Shown one piece after another: positions 16,952 through 24,731 of a stretch of DNA of 64,000 nucleotides (its first letter is position 1; the number at the start of each line of letters is the position of its first letter). Under the pieces are notes generated by a model. It was given only the letters and a program-made list of their open reading frames with translations. It had not been told where the DNA came from and did not search any database. The DNA comes from Collinsella sp. (GTDB taxonomy: Bacteria > Actinomycetota > Coriobacteriia > Coriobacteriales > Coriobacteriaceae), in assembly GCA_018382295.1 (NCBI GenBank), contig JAGZQF010000001.1, positions 62,001-126,000 of the forward strand, read 5' to 3'. The translations under genes were made by a program, and so were the position numbers.

Positions 16952-18310
16952 ATGGCCTCATCCGCGCCGCGCGGTCTGCGCTCCGACCATGTCGTCACCG
17001 TCGGCATCGCCCTATTCTCGATGCTCTTTGGCGCCGGCAACCTCATTATTCCGCCACTGCTGGCGCTGCAGGCAGGTTCTGCCACGCCGGTCGCCATGCT
17101 CGGCTTTCTCATCGCCGCCATCGGCCTGCCCGTCATGGGCTTTATCGCCGTGGCGCTTGCCGGAACGGCGCGCGAGCTTGCCGGCCGCGTGCATCCCAAG
17201 TTTGGCGAATTCTTCGTTGCGGCGGTCTATCTGGCCATCGGCCCGTGCCTGGCCATTCCTCGCACAAGCTCTACGGCGTTCGAAATGCTGGTGCCGCTGC
17301 TGCCCGAGGGTGTTTCGCTCGGCACGGCACGTCTGGTGTTTGCCATCGGGTTCTTCGTCGTCGCGTTTGTGCTCACGCTGCGCCCGGGTGTTATCACACG
17401 CGTGCTCGGCCGCATTACGGGCCCCGCGCTCATTGCGCTCATCGTGCTGGTCGTGGGTGCCGCCGTGGTGTCGCCGCTGGGTCCCGCAGCCGCGCCACAG
17501 GCCCCCTACAATGCCGGCGCCGCCGTGCAGGGCTTTTTGACTGGCTATCAGACCATGGACCTGCTCGCGTCGCTCGCCTTTGGCATCATCATCGCTGAGA
17601 CCATCCACGAGTTGGGCGTTACCGATGACAAGCGCGTGGCCTTCGAGATTTCGCGTTCCGGTGTGATCGCCGGCGTGCTCATGGCCATCATCTACTGCGG
17701 CCTGGCGCTTGCCGGTATGCAGCTCGGCACGGTTATGCCCGACGCCACCAACGGCGCCGCGATCCTTGCGCGTTCGGCCTCTATGCACTTTGGCCTAGCC
17801 GGCACGGTTGTCGTCTTTGCGATTTTCTTCCTCGCCTGCATGAATGTCTGTATCGGCCTTATCAGCTGCTGCTCGCGTTACTTCTGCGAGACGTATGTGG
17901 TCGAAGGGGGAGCGGAGGCTTCCGAGGAGGCCATGCGCCGTCCCTTTGCGATTCTCGCCTTTGTGTTCGCAACGTTTTCGTGCGTGCTCTCCAACGTGGG
18001 CCTCGACGTGATCCTTATGTTCTCGGTGCCCATGCTCAACGCCTTGTATCCCGTTGCCATCGTGCTGGTGCTGATGGGCCTGGTGCACGGTTTTTGTGAC
18101 GCGCATCCGCAGGTGTGGGTTTGGGTCGGCGGCGTCGTCGCGGTGCAGAGCGTGATCACCTCGGTCCGCGATGCGTTCTTTGCGGGGGCCTGGCTACCGT
18201 TCGATGCGTTGCCGCTGGCAGATATCGGTGCTGCGTGGGCGCCGGTTGCTGTGGTCGCGTTTGTGATTGGTCTGGTTCATAGCCAGTTTGTCGCACATTC
18301 GAGGAACTAG
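16952..18310 (+). CDS. brnQ: Branched-chain amino acid transporter BrnQ (LIVCS family)
   Basis: A 452-residue membrane protein with about 12 hydrophobic segments. The N-terminal GIALFSMLFGAGNLIIPPLLA and the GPCLAIPRTSSTAFEM motif are diagnostic for the cation-coupled Leu/Ile/Val symporters. It would import branched-chain amino acids using Na+ or H+. ATG 16952 has GAAAGG 7 bases upstream. It is followed by a tRNA promoter and appears monocistronic. Confidence 0.92.
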   Translation: MASSAPRGLRSDHVVTVGIALFSMLFGAGNLIIPPLLALQAGSATPVAMLGFLIAAIGLPVMGFIAVALAGTARELAGRVHPKFGEFFVAAVYLAIGPCLAIPRTSSTAFEMLVPLLPEGVSLGTARLVFAIGFFVVAFVLTLRPGVITRVLGRITGPALIALIVLVVGAAVVSPLGPAAAPQAPYNAGAAVQGFLTGYQTMDLLASLAFGIIIAETIHELGVTDDKRVAFEISRSGVIAGVLMAIIYCGLALAGMQLGTVMPDATNGAAILARSASMHFGLAGTVVVFAIFFLACMNVCIGLISCCSRYFCETYVVEGGAEASEEAMRRPFAILAFVFATFSCVLSNVGLDVILMFSVPMLNALYPVAIVLVLMGLVHGFCDAHPQVWVWVGGVVAVQSVITSVRDAFFAGAWLPFDALPLADIGAAWAPVAVVAFVIGLVHSQFVAHSRN

Positions 18311-18321
18311 GGTATTGCCGC

Positions 18322-18350
18322 TTGCACAGGCGGGGAGTCTCCCCTATAAT
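18322..18350 (+). promoter_or_regulatory. Sigma-70-type promoter of the tRNA-Pro/tRNA-Gly pair
   Basis: TTGCAC (18322-18327), a 17-base spacer and TATAAT (18345-18350) form a near-consensus promoter about 50 bases before the tRNA-Pro gene. Confidence 0.75.
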
Positions 18351-18401
18351 TTCCTTCGCTTTGGGACACGCAAGGTTTAGACCTTAGCTGCTCAACACCT
18401 T

Positions 18402-18478
18402 CGGGACGTGGCGCAGTTTGGTAGCGCGCCTGCTTTGGGAGCAGGATGTCGCAGGTTCAAATCCTGTCGTCCCGACCA
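18402..18478 (+). tRNA. tRNA-Pro(TGG)
   Basis: 77 bases including encoded CCA. The acceptor stem CGGGACG/CGTCCCG, TTCAAAT T-loop and anticodon TGG at 18436-18438 are all visible. Confidence 0.95.
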
Positions 18479-18484
18479 TATCTT

Positions 18485-18558
18485 GCGGGCGTAGTTCAAT
18501 GGTAGAACCCCAGCCTTCCAAGCTGATGACGCGGGTTCGATTCCCGTCGCCCGCTCCA
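18485..18558 (+). tRNA. tRNA-Gly(TCC)
   Basis: 74 bases including encoded CCA. The acceptor stem GCGGGCG/CGCCCGC, TTCGATT T-loop and anticodon TCC at 18517-18519 are visible. It lies 6 bases after tRNA-Pro in one transcript. Confidence 0.95.
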
Positions 18559-18569
18559 CAAGATAGCTT

Positions 18570-18605
18570 AACGGCTCTGATTCCCTTTGGGATCAGAGCC
18601 GTTTT
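18570..18605 (+). terminator. Terminator of the tRNA operon
   Basis: AACGGCTCTGATcC-type stem (AACGGCTCTGAT with ATCAGAGCCGTT) and TTTTCG tail directly after tRNA-Gly. Confidence 0.85.
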
Positions 18606-18639
18606 CGTAAACGTGCCGGGGACCCCACATCCCCACCTA

Positions 18640-18705
18640 AGTTGCGGTGAAATACGGACTGTTTTCGGCTTTTATGGCCCATGTAGTCCGTATTTCACCG
18701 CAACT
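18640..18705. repeat. Palindromic repeat family A, copy 2
   Basis: AGTTGCGGTGAAATACGGAC (18640-18659) pairs with its complement ending at 18705. With copy 3 at 19921 it brackets the AbiEi/DUF559-like gene. The ~165 bases from 18706 to the gene hold nothing I recognise. Confidence 0.85.
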
Positions 18706-18872
18706 ATTTGTAAGGTTGGATTTTGATGCCGTTGGGAGGATCGTAGCGACCGTCTACCGAGAGTGGAAATATTTTTTGAAGCTCTGACCTGCGACGTCAA
18801 GCTTTTGGTCAGCTTTTGGCAAGGCCTGCGGACGGAAGCATGCGATAGCGTAATGGTATTCTCTCCGCCGTG

Positions 18873-19931
18873 ATGGTTATGGGGTTGGCCATGCTCGATA
18901 AAGGCAAACATTTTCCGCAGTCCTATGCAAGGATGCTATTCTCGGCCGTTGGAATTCATCAAGATGGACAGCTGCTTATAACAATTGATCCTTGGGATGA
19001 ACGCCGTGCGCGCGAGCTTATGCAGGAAGAGCTCATGCTTCGTCTTTACAACCATGTGTATGCGGATCCGGTCTATTGGAATAATCTTGGGGTTGAAGAT
19101 CGTATCTTTCAGCTGGCATCCGCTATTGCGGTCGTTGAACCGGATGCTGTGTTTTGCGGAGCGACAGCAGCGTTGCTCTACGGCATCGGCTCGGCGTATA
19201 CGCTTCTGGATAAAGTGCAAGTGCTGCTGCCACGGTCTACAAGGCGTGATACGTATGAGTTCGTTGAATACAAGCGCTGGCGCCCGGGCGAAGTGTGGCG
19301 GCTTGGTCTGTTTACACTGACGGATCCGTGTCGAACGGTTGTTGATATCGCGCGATCGAGCGCCTTTCGCTATGCGCTGGGTTATGTCGATGGCTTGGCC
19401 CGTGAGTACGATGTCGAACGCGAAGAGCTGCGAGCATATGCGCAGGCAAATTGTCGAGGGCTGCATGGCATCGCGCGTGCTTTTGACGTTTTTGAGTATA
19501 TGGACGGCAGGTCAGACAATGGCGGCGAGTCTGAGGCGAGAGCAGCGATGATTCTCGCTGGGGTTGCCGCGCCCGAGCTTCAAGTTGAGATAACGCGACC
19601 GGGAAACGCTGGCTATTATCTAGCAGATTATGGCTGGCAGATGCCAGACGGCTCATGGACGCTGGCAGAGCTGCATGGGCTAGGCAAGTTTGAAGACGAG
19701 GCTCAAAATGATCCAGAGCGGGCGGCGGCAAAAACGTATCGAGCGGCCCTCATGCGCGACGCGAACCTTCGCGCCATGGGCCACAACGTCATTCATTTCA
19801 AACTCTCGGACACCTACGACGTAGAATCGTTCGGTGCCATGATGCGCGGTTACGGCATTCCGACAATAAAACCCTACGCCGACTCCCGATGGCGAAATCG
19901 TTCGCGGTCCACCTTCAATAAGTTGCGGTGA
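18873..19931 (+). CDS. AbiEi-like / DUF559-like protein of unknown function
   Basis: About 352 residues. The middle part (AVFCGATAALLYGIG, LTDPCRTVVDIA) resembles AbiEi-type antitoxin/regulator proteins of actinobacteria. The C-terminal ~110 residues (SEARAAMILAGVAAPELQVEI, YYLADYGWQMPDG, LAELHGLGKFEDE, ALMRDANLRAMGHNVIHFK) resemble a DUF559/Vsr-like nuclease fold with candidate Asp, Glu and Lys. Base composition is more AT-rich than neighbouring genes. No convincing ribosome site precedes any start; GTG 18870, ATG 18873, 18879 and 18891 are all possible. The stop codon TGA lies inside repeat A copy 3. Function unknown; a defence or toxin-antitoxin role is inferred only from resemblance. Confidence 0.6.
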   Translation: MVMGLAMLDKGKHFPQSYARMLFSAVGIHQDGQLLITIDPWDERRARELMQEELMLRLYNHVYADPVYWNNLGVEDRIFQLASAIAVVEPDAVFCGATAALLYGIGSAYTLLDKVQVLLPRSTRRDTYEFVEYKRWRPGEVWRLGLFTLTDPCRTVVDIARSSAFRYALGYVDGLAREYDVEREELRAYAQANCRGLHGIARAFDVFEYMDGRSDNGGESEARAAMILAGVAAPELQVEITRPGNAGYYLADYGWQMPDGSWTLAELHGLGKFEDEAQNDPERAAAKTYRAALMRDANLRAMGHNVIHFKLSDTYDVESFGAMMRGYGIPTIKPYADSRWRNRSRSTFNKLR

Positions 19932-19983
19932 AATACGGACTGTTGTGGCCTTTAAAGGCATCAGTCCGTATTTCACCGCAACT
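19921..19983. repeat. Palindromic repeat family A, copy 3
   Basis: Perfect 22-bp arms (19921-19942 and 19962-19983) around a 19-base loop. The upstream arm supplies the TGA stop of the preceding gene, and the element lies between convergent genes. Confidence 0.9.
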
Positions 19984-19998
19984 CAGGTGGGGATGGGG

Positions 19999-20475
19999 TT
20001 AGTGGCGACCGTGATGGCGGAGCTTGTCGATGGTGGAGTCGGTGCTTCGGCTGCGGGCTTCGGCGGCGCGGTCGCGAGCGTCGGCGGCGGTTTGGCGTTT
20101 ACGGCGGTAATCGATCATGCCTTGGATGATGGGCTTGCCAAAGCTCACGACATCATCGTTGTAGATGGCGGTTCGGGCTGCGAGGAGGCAGTCGGTAAAG
20201 TCCATATGGGTCTTGCCGAAGAGTTTGACGGCAAGGGCGACAACGGTGGGCTCGTCGACCATGACGTCATCGAGCAGCCTTTTCATGGCCGCAGCATTTT
20301 CAACGCGGGGAACCTTATAGACGTCGCGCAGCGTGACCACGACGCGCGTGATGATTTCGGGGTAGACACGTGCGGTGCGCGTGGCGATGACCTTGGCGGC
20401 GCGCGGTGACAGGACCTCGTCGTCGTTAAGCAGGTAGCGAAGGATGACGGTCTCGTCGATGATGGTGCTACTCAT
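19999..20475 (-). CDS. PIN-domain toxin of a type II toxin-antitoxin pair
   Basis: A 158-residue protein with PIN-domain features: an acidic N-terminus IIDETVILRYLLNDDE (usually DTNVLLRYLL), a conserved Glu in YPEIITRVVV, and MDFTDCLLAARTA with the later Asp pair. It would be an RNase. The third residue of the usual DTN is changed (DET), so activity is not certain. The C-terminal ~40 residues are Arg/Ala/Asp-rich and look like an extension. It overlaps the antitoxin gene by 8 bases. Confidence 0.75.
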   Translation of the reverse strand: MSSTIIDETVILRYLLNDDEVLSPRAAKVIATRTARVYPEIITRVVVTLRDVYKVPRVENAAAMKRLLDDVMVDEPTVVALAVKLFGKTHMDFTDCLLAARTAIYNDDVVSFGKPIIQGMIDYRRKRQTAADARDRAAEARSRSTDSTIDKLRHHGRH

Positions 20476-20791
20476 GGATATCTACTTCCTCGGGACCCAA
20501 AACCGACTCGTCGCTTTCTGTGGCTAGGTATTCAATCCAGGCATTGCGCTCCTCGGAGCGGCGATTGGGGTCCCCGTATGCTTTGAGCAGTCCATAGGCG
20601 GCCGTGCCGTCCTTGGAGCGCACGGCGACCGGTTGAAATGGGAGCTTGCGCATCAAAATACTCTGCGCGACAAATAGACGGACAGCCTCGGCGAGCGATG
20701 TGCCCATGGCGTCGTAGAGACGCTCGGCATGCTGCTTGTCTTCCTCGCGAATGCGCACCTGCAGGATGGCTCGTTTTTGAGTCGATGACAT
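20468..20791 (-). CDS. RelB/DinJ-family antitoxin
   Basis: A 107-residue protein with an N-terminal ribbon-helix-helix region (RAILQVRIREEDKQHAERLYDAMGTSLAEAVRLFVAQSI) typical of RelB/DinJ antitoxins, then a toxin-binding tail. ATG 20791 is preferred over GTG 20794 because AGGGAGG lies 6 bases upstream. It is translationally coupled to the PIN toxin gene, an unusual partner because RelB/DinJ antitoxins normally pair with RelE/YafQ toxins. Confidence 0.78.
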   Translation of the reverse strand: MSSTQKRAILQVRIREEDKQHAERLYDAMGTSLAEAVRLFVAQSILMRKLPFQPVAVRSKDGTAAYGLLKAYGDPNRRSEERNAWIEYLATESDESVLGPEEVDIHE

Positions 20792-20817
20792 CACTGGCCT
20801 CCCTTAATGAGCGTGCA

Positions 20818-20833
20818 ATTTGAATAGTCAAAT
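20818..20833 (-). promoter_or_regulatory. Candidate autoregulatory operator of the toxin-antitoxin operon
   Basis: ATTTGA-N4-TCAAAT is a perfect inverted repeat 27 bases upstream of the antitoxin start, the place where RHH antitoxins usually bind. Confidence 0.4.
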
Positions 20834-21219
20834 ACAACATCGGCTAATAATAGCCAATCTTACAACCACTACTTTATTGCACTAGAGTAATTGAGTGTAA
20901 ACGATATTACAAACGTACTACATCTTTCAGAAACGAGCGTGAAATCTCCCTTGGATGTACGCATGTAATACACTCACCTTTATAGCTTCTAGAGAATAAT
21001 TCCAACCTGCCAAAACCCCTGCAATACACCCGTATTGCAGGGGTTATGCTCAAGTTTGCCCCCTGCAACTGCGTATATTCAACCTGTATACCGTTGGAGA
21101 AATTCTACCGAGTGTCTGTTTCGCCGCATGCATTCGATATGCCGACGCCAGGCCACGGGCGGCTTGGGGCAACGTCGACAGGGTCTCTCCGGCATGGGAT
21201 TCAGGAGGGAGTGAACAAC
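20834..21219. other. AT-rich intergenic region upstream of the formate dehydrogenase operon
   Basis: About 390 bases without a credible gene. The part 20834-21000 is clearly more AT-rich than the surroundings. It must hold the promoter of the hydN-like/fdhF transcript, but I could not pick a convincing -35/-10 pair. It contains the strong hairpin at 21014-21045 and an AGGAGGGAG ribosome site at 21203-21211. Confidence 0.5.
21014..21045. promoter_or_regulatory. Perfect 14-bp hairpin upstream of the fdh operon
   Basis: AACCCCTGCAATAC (21014-21027) pairs perfectly with GTATTGCAGGGGTT (21032-21045) across a 4-base loop. On the + strand no T run follows; on the - strand the stem is followed by TTTTGG. 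It could be a terminator for leftward transcripts or a leader element of the fdh mRNA. Confidence 0.5.
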
Positions 21220-21738
21220 ATGGGCAATAAACGAGTCGTGGCTGATTCTTCACGCTGCATTGGATGCCAAACCTGTATGGCGGCGTGCATCGAGGCACAC
21301 GATATTCCCGGCAACATCGCCGCGCCGCGCCTGCGCGTGACGCGTACGTACGAGATCTCCGCACCGGTGGCTTGCCATCACTGCGAGGATGCCCCGTGCG
21401 CCAAGGCTTGTCCTACGGGCGCCTTGTTCTTTGATCCAAAGAACCATCGCATCGGCGTCAACGAGGACAACTGCATTGGCTGCAAGAGCTGCGTCATGGC
21501 ATGCCCCTTTGGCGCCGTGAGCGTGGCGACCACGCAGGTCCCCGTCTTGATGGGTGACGTTCGCGTCGGTTCGCAGACTAAGAGCTTCGTGCTCAAGTGC
21601 GACCTGTGCGTGGACCGTCCCGGCGGTCCGGCGTGTGCCGAGGCATGCCCGACCAAGGGCCTCACCCTGGTAGACGAGGAGCGTCTGGCAGAACTGACTG
21701 CCGAGCGTGCCCGCGCCACCATCGAAAACGAGGCGTAA
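21220..21738 (+). CDS. hydN: 4Fe-4S ferredoxin-type electron carrier, HydN/HycB family
   Basis: A 172-residue polyferredoxin with four cluster motifs: CIGCQTCMAAC near the N-terminus, CHHCEDAPCAKACP, CIGCKSCVMACPF and CDLCVDRPGGPACAEACP. This is the electron-transfer subunit type that serves formate dehydrogenase H; the gene directly precedes fdhF. It lacks membrane segments and should be cytoplasmic. ATG 21220 is chosen because AGGAGGGAG ends 8 bases upstream and homology starts at residue ~5. HydN and HycB cannot be separated with certainty by eye. Confidence 0.85.
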   Translation: MGNKRVVADSSRCIGCQTCMAACIEAHDIPGNIAAPRLRVTRTYEISAPVACHHCEDAPCAKACPTGALFFDPKNHRIGVNEDNCIGCKSCVMACPFGAVSVATTQVPVLMGDVRVGSQTKSFVLKCDLCVDRPGGPACAEACPTKGLTLVDEERLAELTAERARATIENEA

Positions 21739-21812
21739 GCGTCGGGCGACAGGCCCAATGATTGTCAAATAAGTACCGAGTATTCGGTAGCAGAAAAAGG
21801 AAGGAGGGTGTC

Positions 21813-24035
21813 ATGGAGAAGCATAAAGTGATCTGCCCGTACTGCGGCGCCGGTTGCCAGTTTAACCTCCTGGTCCAAAACGGCCAGGTCGTGGGTACCG
21901 AACCGCTCAACGGCATCACCAATCAGGGCGAGCTGTGCCTTAAGGGTATGAGCGGCTACGACTTCATCAACGACACCAAGATCTTGACTCCTCGCGTACT
22001 GCACCCGATGATCCGCCGCACTAAGGGCGCGGGTCTTGAGCGCGTAAGCTGGGACGAGGCACTGGATTTCACCGCATCTAAGATGCAGGCCATAATTGAC
22101 GAATATGGTCCTAACGCTGTCATGACCACCGGCTCTTCGCGAGGCGGCGGCAATGAGGCGAACTACGTCATGCAGAAGTTTACGCGTGCGTGCATCGGCA
22201 CCCACAGCGTGGACAACTGCGCCCGTACTTGACACGGCCCTACTGTCCTCGGTCTGATGGACACGGTTGGTTCAGGTTGCATGTCATGCTCCATCCCCGG
22301 TATGGAGGATGCGGGCTGCATTTTCCTCTTCGGCTATAACCCTGCCGATTCGCACCCCATCGTCGCAAGGCGTATCGTGCGAGCCAAAGAAAAGGGTTGC
22401 AAGATCATCGTCGCCGATCCGCGCCATATCGAAACCGCGCGTATCGCCGATCTCTACCTTCCGATCAAGAACGGTTGCAACGTCGCGTTCCTCAACGCCT
22501 TTGCCAACTGCTTGGTCAACGATGGCCTCTACGACAAGGAATTCGTCGCCGAGCACACGAACGGCTTTGACGAGTGGTGGGAGACCATCAAGAACTACAC
22601 TCCCGAATCCGTACAGGACATCACGGGTGTCGAGCCCGCGTTGATCCACCAAGCTGCCGAGATGTACGCCACGGCGAAGCCTTCTGCCATCATTGGCTGG
22701 GGCATGGGCGTATGCCAGCAGAAGCAGAACCTGAAGACGGTGCACACCATCGCCTCCATCGCCTGCGTTGCCGGCCAGATCGGCAAACCCAATTCCGGCC
22801 TCGCGCCCGTGCGCGGTCAGAACAACGTCCAGGGCTCCTGCGATATGGGCATGCTGCCCAACCTGTACCCTGGCTACCAGAAGGTCACCGACCCGGCTGT
22901 GCGTGCCAAGTTTGCCAAGGCTTGGGGCGTGCCCGAGGAAAAGCTCCCGCTCGAGGAGGGCTACAAACTCACCGACCTGGGCCACCTGGTCGACGAGGGC
23001 AAGGTGCACTGCTTCTACAACTACGGCGAGGACCCGGTGCAGACCGAGCCCGATTCGGCCGGTATGCGCAAGACGCTCTCCGAGCTGGATCTGTTCATCT
23101 GCCAGGACATCTTTATGACGCAGACGACCATGCTCGCCGACGTCATCCTGCCCGCTACCTCTTGGGGCGAGCACGAGGGTGTCTTTACCGCATCCGACCG
23201 TAGCTTCCAGCACTTTGACGCGGCCGTTCCGCCCAAGGGCGAGTGCCGTCACGACTGGGAGATCTTCGCGGACCTGTCTACGCGCATGGGTTACCCCATG
23301 CACTACGACAACACCGAGCAGATCTGGAACGAGTGCATTAGCCTGTGCCCCAACTTTGTGGGCGCGACTTACGAGAAGATGGCTCCCGAGGGCGGCTACG
23401 CCCAGTGGCCCGTCAAGAGCACCGATGTGAACGACCACGGTACGCCCGACATGTTCGCTGGTGGCAAGTTCACCACCAAGGACGGCCGCGCCAACCTGAT
23501 GGCGCACGACTGGGAGGCGCCCTCCGAGCTTCCCGATGATGAGTACCCGCTCATCCTGTGCACCGTCCGCGAGGTCGGCCACTACAGCTGCCGCTCGATG
23601 ACCGGCAACTGCAAGACGCTGGCGCTGCTTGCCGACGAGCCCGGCTTTGTCCGCATGAATCCCGCGGACGCCCAGGCGCGCGGCATCAAGAATGGCGATA
23701 TCGTCTCGATTCACAGCCGCCGCGGCCAGGTATACAGCCGCGCCGACGTGAGCGATCGCATCAACAAGGGCACGGTCTACATGACCTACCAGTGGTGGAT
23801 CGGCAAGTGCAATGAGCTGACCATTCACAAGGTCGACCCGGTCTCGCACACGCCCGAGGATAAGTTCTCCGCCTGCCAGGTCGACGCCATTGCCGACCAG
23901 GTTTGGGCAGAGGGCGAAGTCGAGCGTCAGTATACCGAGCTCAAGCAGGCTCTGGTGGACGCCGCCGCTCCCCAAGACGTTGAGCCCGGCGCCGCCAAGT
24001 TCGACGACGAGACGCACGTGAACCAAATCGTGTAG
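21813..24035 (+). CDS. fdhF: Formate dehydrogenase H, selenoprotein with Sec140 (in-frame UGA)
   Basis: A 740-residue cytoplasmic Mo-bis-MGD enzyme that oxidises formate to CO2. The N-terminus has the [4Fe-4S] motif CPYCGAGCQF ... GELCLKG, including the electron-relay Lys. The frame meets TGA at 22230-22232 in the context NCART-U-HGPTVLGL, the position of the Mo-ligating Sec140-His141 in E. coli FdhF, and continues in the same frame to TAG 24035. The C-terminal part has the MGD-binding VREVGHYSCRSMTGNCKTL and MNPADAQARGIKNGDIVSI. No Tat signal. ATG 21813 follows AAGGAGG. A standard caller would report two pieces, 21813-22232 and from 22257. Confidence 0.95.
22230..22267 (+). promoter_or_regulatory. 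Sec codon and SECIS element of fdhF
   Basis: The UGA is followed by CACGGCCC and then a short stem with GGTCTG at its apex, about 20 bases downstream. E. coli fdhF has the same GGUCUG apical sequence, recognised by SelB. Folding was judged by eye. Confidence 0.7.
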
Positions 24036-24056
24036 TCCCGTTCTCGTTGGCTTTTT

Positions 24057-24098
24057 GGGCCGGGCGTCCCGTACGTTCGGGACCCCGGCCCGTTATTT
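24057..24098 (+). terminator. Strong hairpin between fdhF and hyfA
   Basis: GGGCCGGGCGTCCC (24057-24070) pairs with GGGACCCCGGCCC (24079-24091, one bulge), followed by GTTATTTTG. It would end or attenuate fdhF transcription before the hydrogenase operon. Confidence 0.75.
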
Positions 24099-24113
24099 TG
24101 AAAGGAAGTGGGG

Positions 24114-24731
24114 ATGAACCGCTTCATCGACATCAACCCGGAGAGGTGCATCGGCTGCGGGACATGCCAGTCCGCCTGTGCCGACGCCCACCGGATGCAG
24201 GGTCTTCAGGATACGCCGCGCCTGGCGCTCGTGAAGACCGGCGGTATTTCGGCCGCCCTTGCCTGCCACCATTGCGAGGGTGCCCCCTGCGCCGAGGTTT
24301 GCCCGGTGAATGCCATCGAGCACGATGGCGATCGCATCCACGTCAAGGAGCAGGAGTGCATCGGGTGCAGGCTGTGCGCCATCGCGTGCCCCTTCGGTGC
24401 CATCCATCCCGATGGCACGTCTATCACCGGTGTCGCAGGCATGTGCGACCCGACGCCTTCGTATCCTAAGTCCCTGAGCAGCCTGCTTACGTGGGCTCCT
24501 GGCCAGTACACCTGCGCTGTCAAGTGCGACCTGTGCGCCTTCGATCCGGACGGCCCGCATTGTGTGGCGGCGTGCCCCACCAAGGCTCTGACCGTCATGG
24601 GCGGCGCGGCCGATCGCGAGCTCGACGAGGCCAAGCGCCTGCGCTCGATCGAAAACGGTCCGTCCGTCGACGCTACCGCTGTGGCCCAGGGCCTGTCCGA
24701 GAAAGCAGAAGGGAGCGTAAACAATGGATAG
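24114..24731 (+). CDS. hyfA: Hydrogenase-4-type ferredoxin subunit HyfA
   Basis: A 205-residue polyferredoxin with four cluster motifs: CIGCGTCQSAC, CHHCEGAPCAEVCP, CIGCRLCAIACPF and CDLCAFDPDGPHCVAACP. It is the first gene of an operon that follows the E. coli hyfABCDEFGHIJ order, and its length is the same as I recall for E. coli HyfA. It would bring electrons from FdhF to the hydrogenase. ATG 24114 has AAAGGAAG upstream. Its stop overlaps the hyfB start by 8 bases. Confidence 0.88.
   Translation: MNRFIDINPERCIGCGTCQSACADAHRMQGLQDTPRLALVKTGGISAALACHHCEGAPCAEVCPVNAIEHDGDRIHVKEQECIGCRLCAIACPFGAIHPDGTSITGVAGMCDPTPSYPKSLSSLLTWAPGQYTCAVKCDLCAFDPDGPHCVAACPTKALTVMGGAADRELDEAKRLRSIENGPSVDATAVAQGLSEKAEGSVNNG

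Noticed and set aside
18640..19983. Two family A repeats as the ends of a transposon carrying the AbiEi-like gene
   Set aside because: The same repeat occurs at five other places without cargo, no transposase is present and no target duplication is visible.
22230..22232. TGA in fdhF as a disabling nonsense mutation
   Set aside because: It is at the exact Sec position, has a SECIS-like hairpin, and the full Sec machinery is nearby.
22284..24026. Long - strand frame opposite fdhF
   Set aside because: Shadow of fdhF codon bias without recognisable domains or ribosome site.
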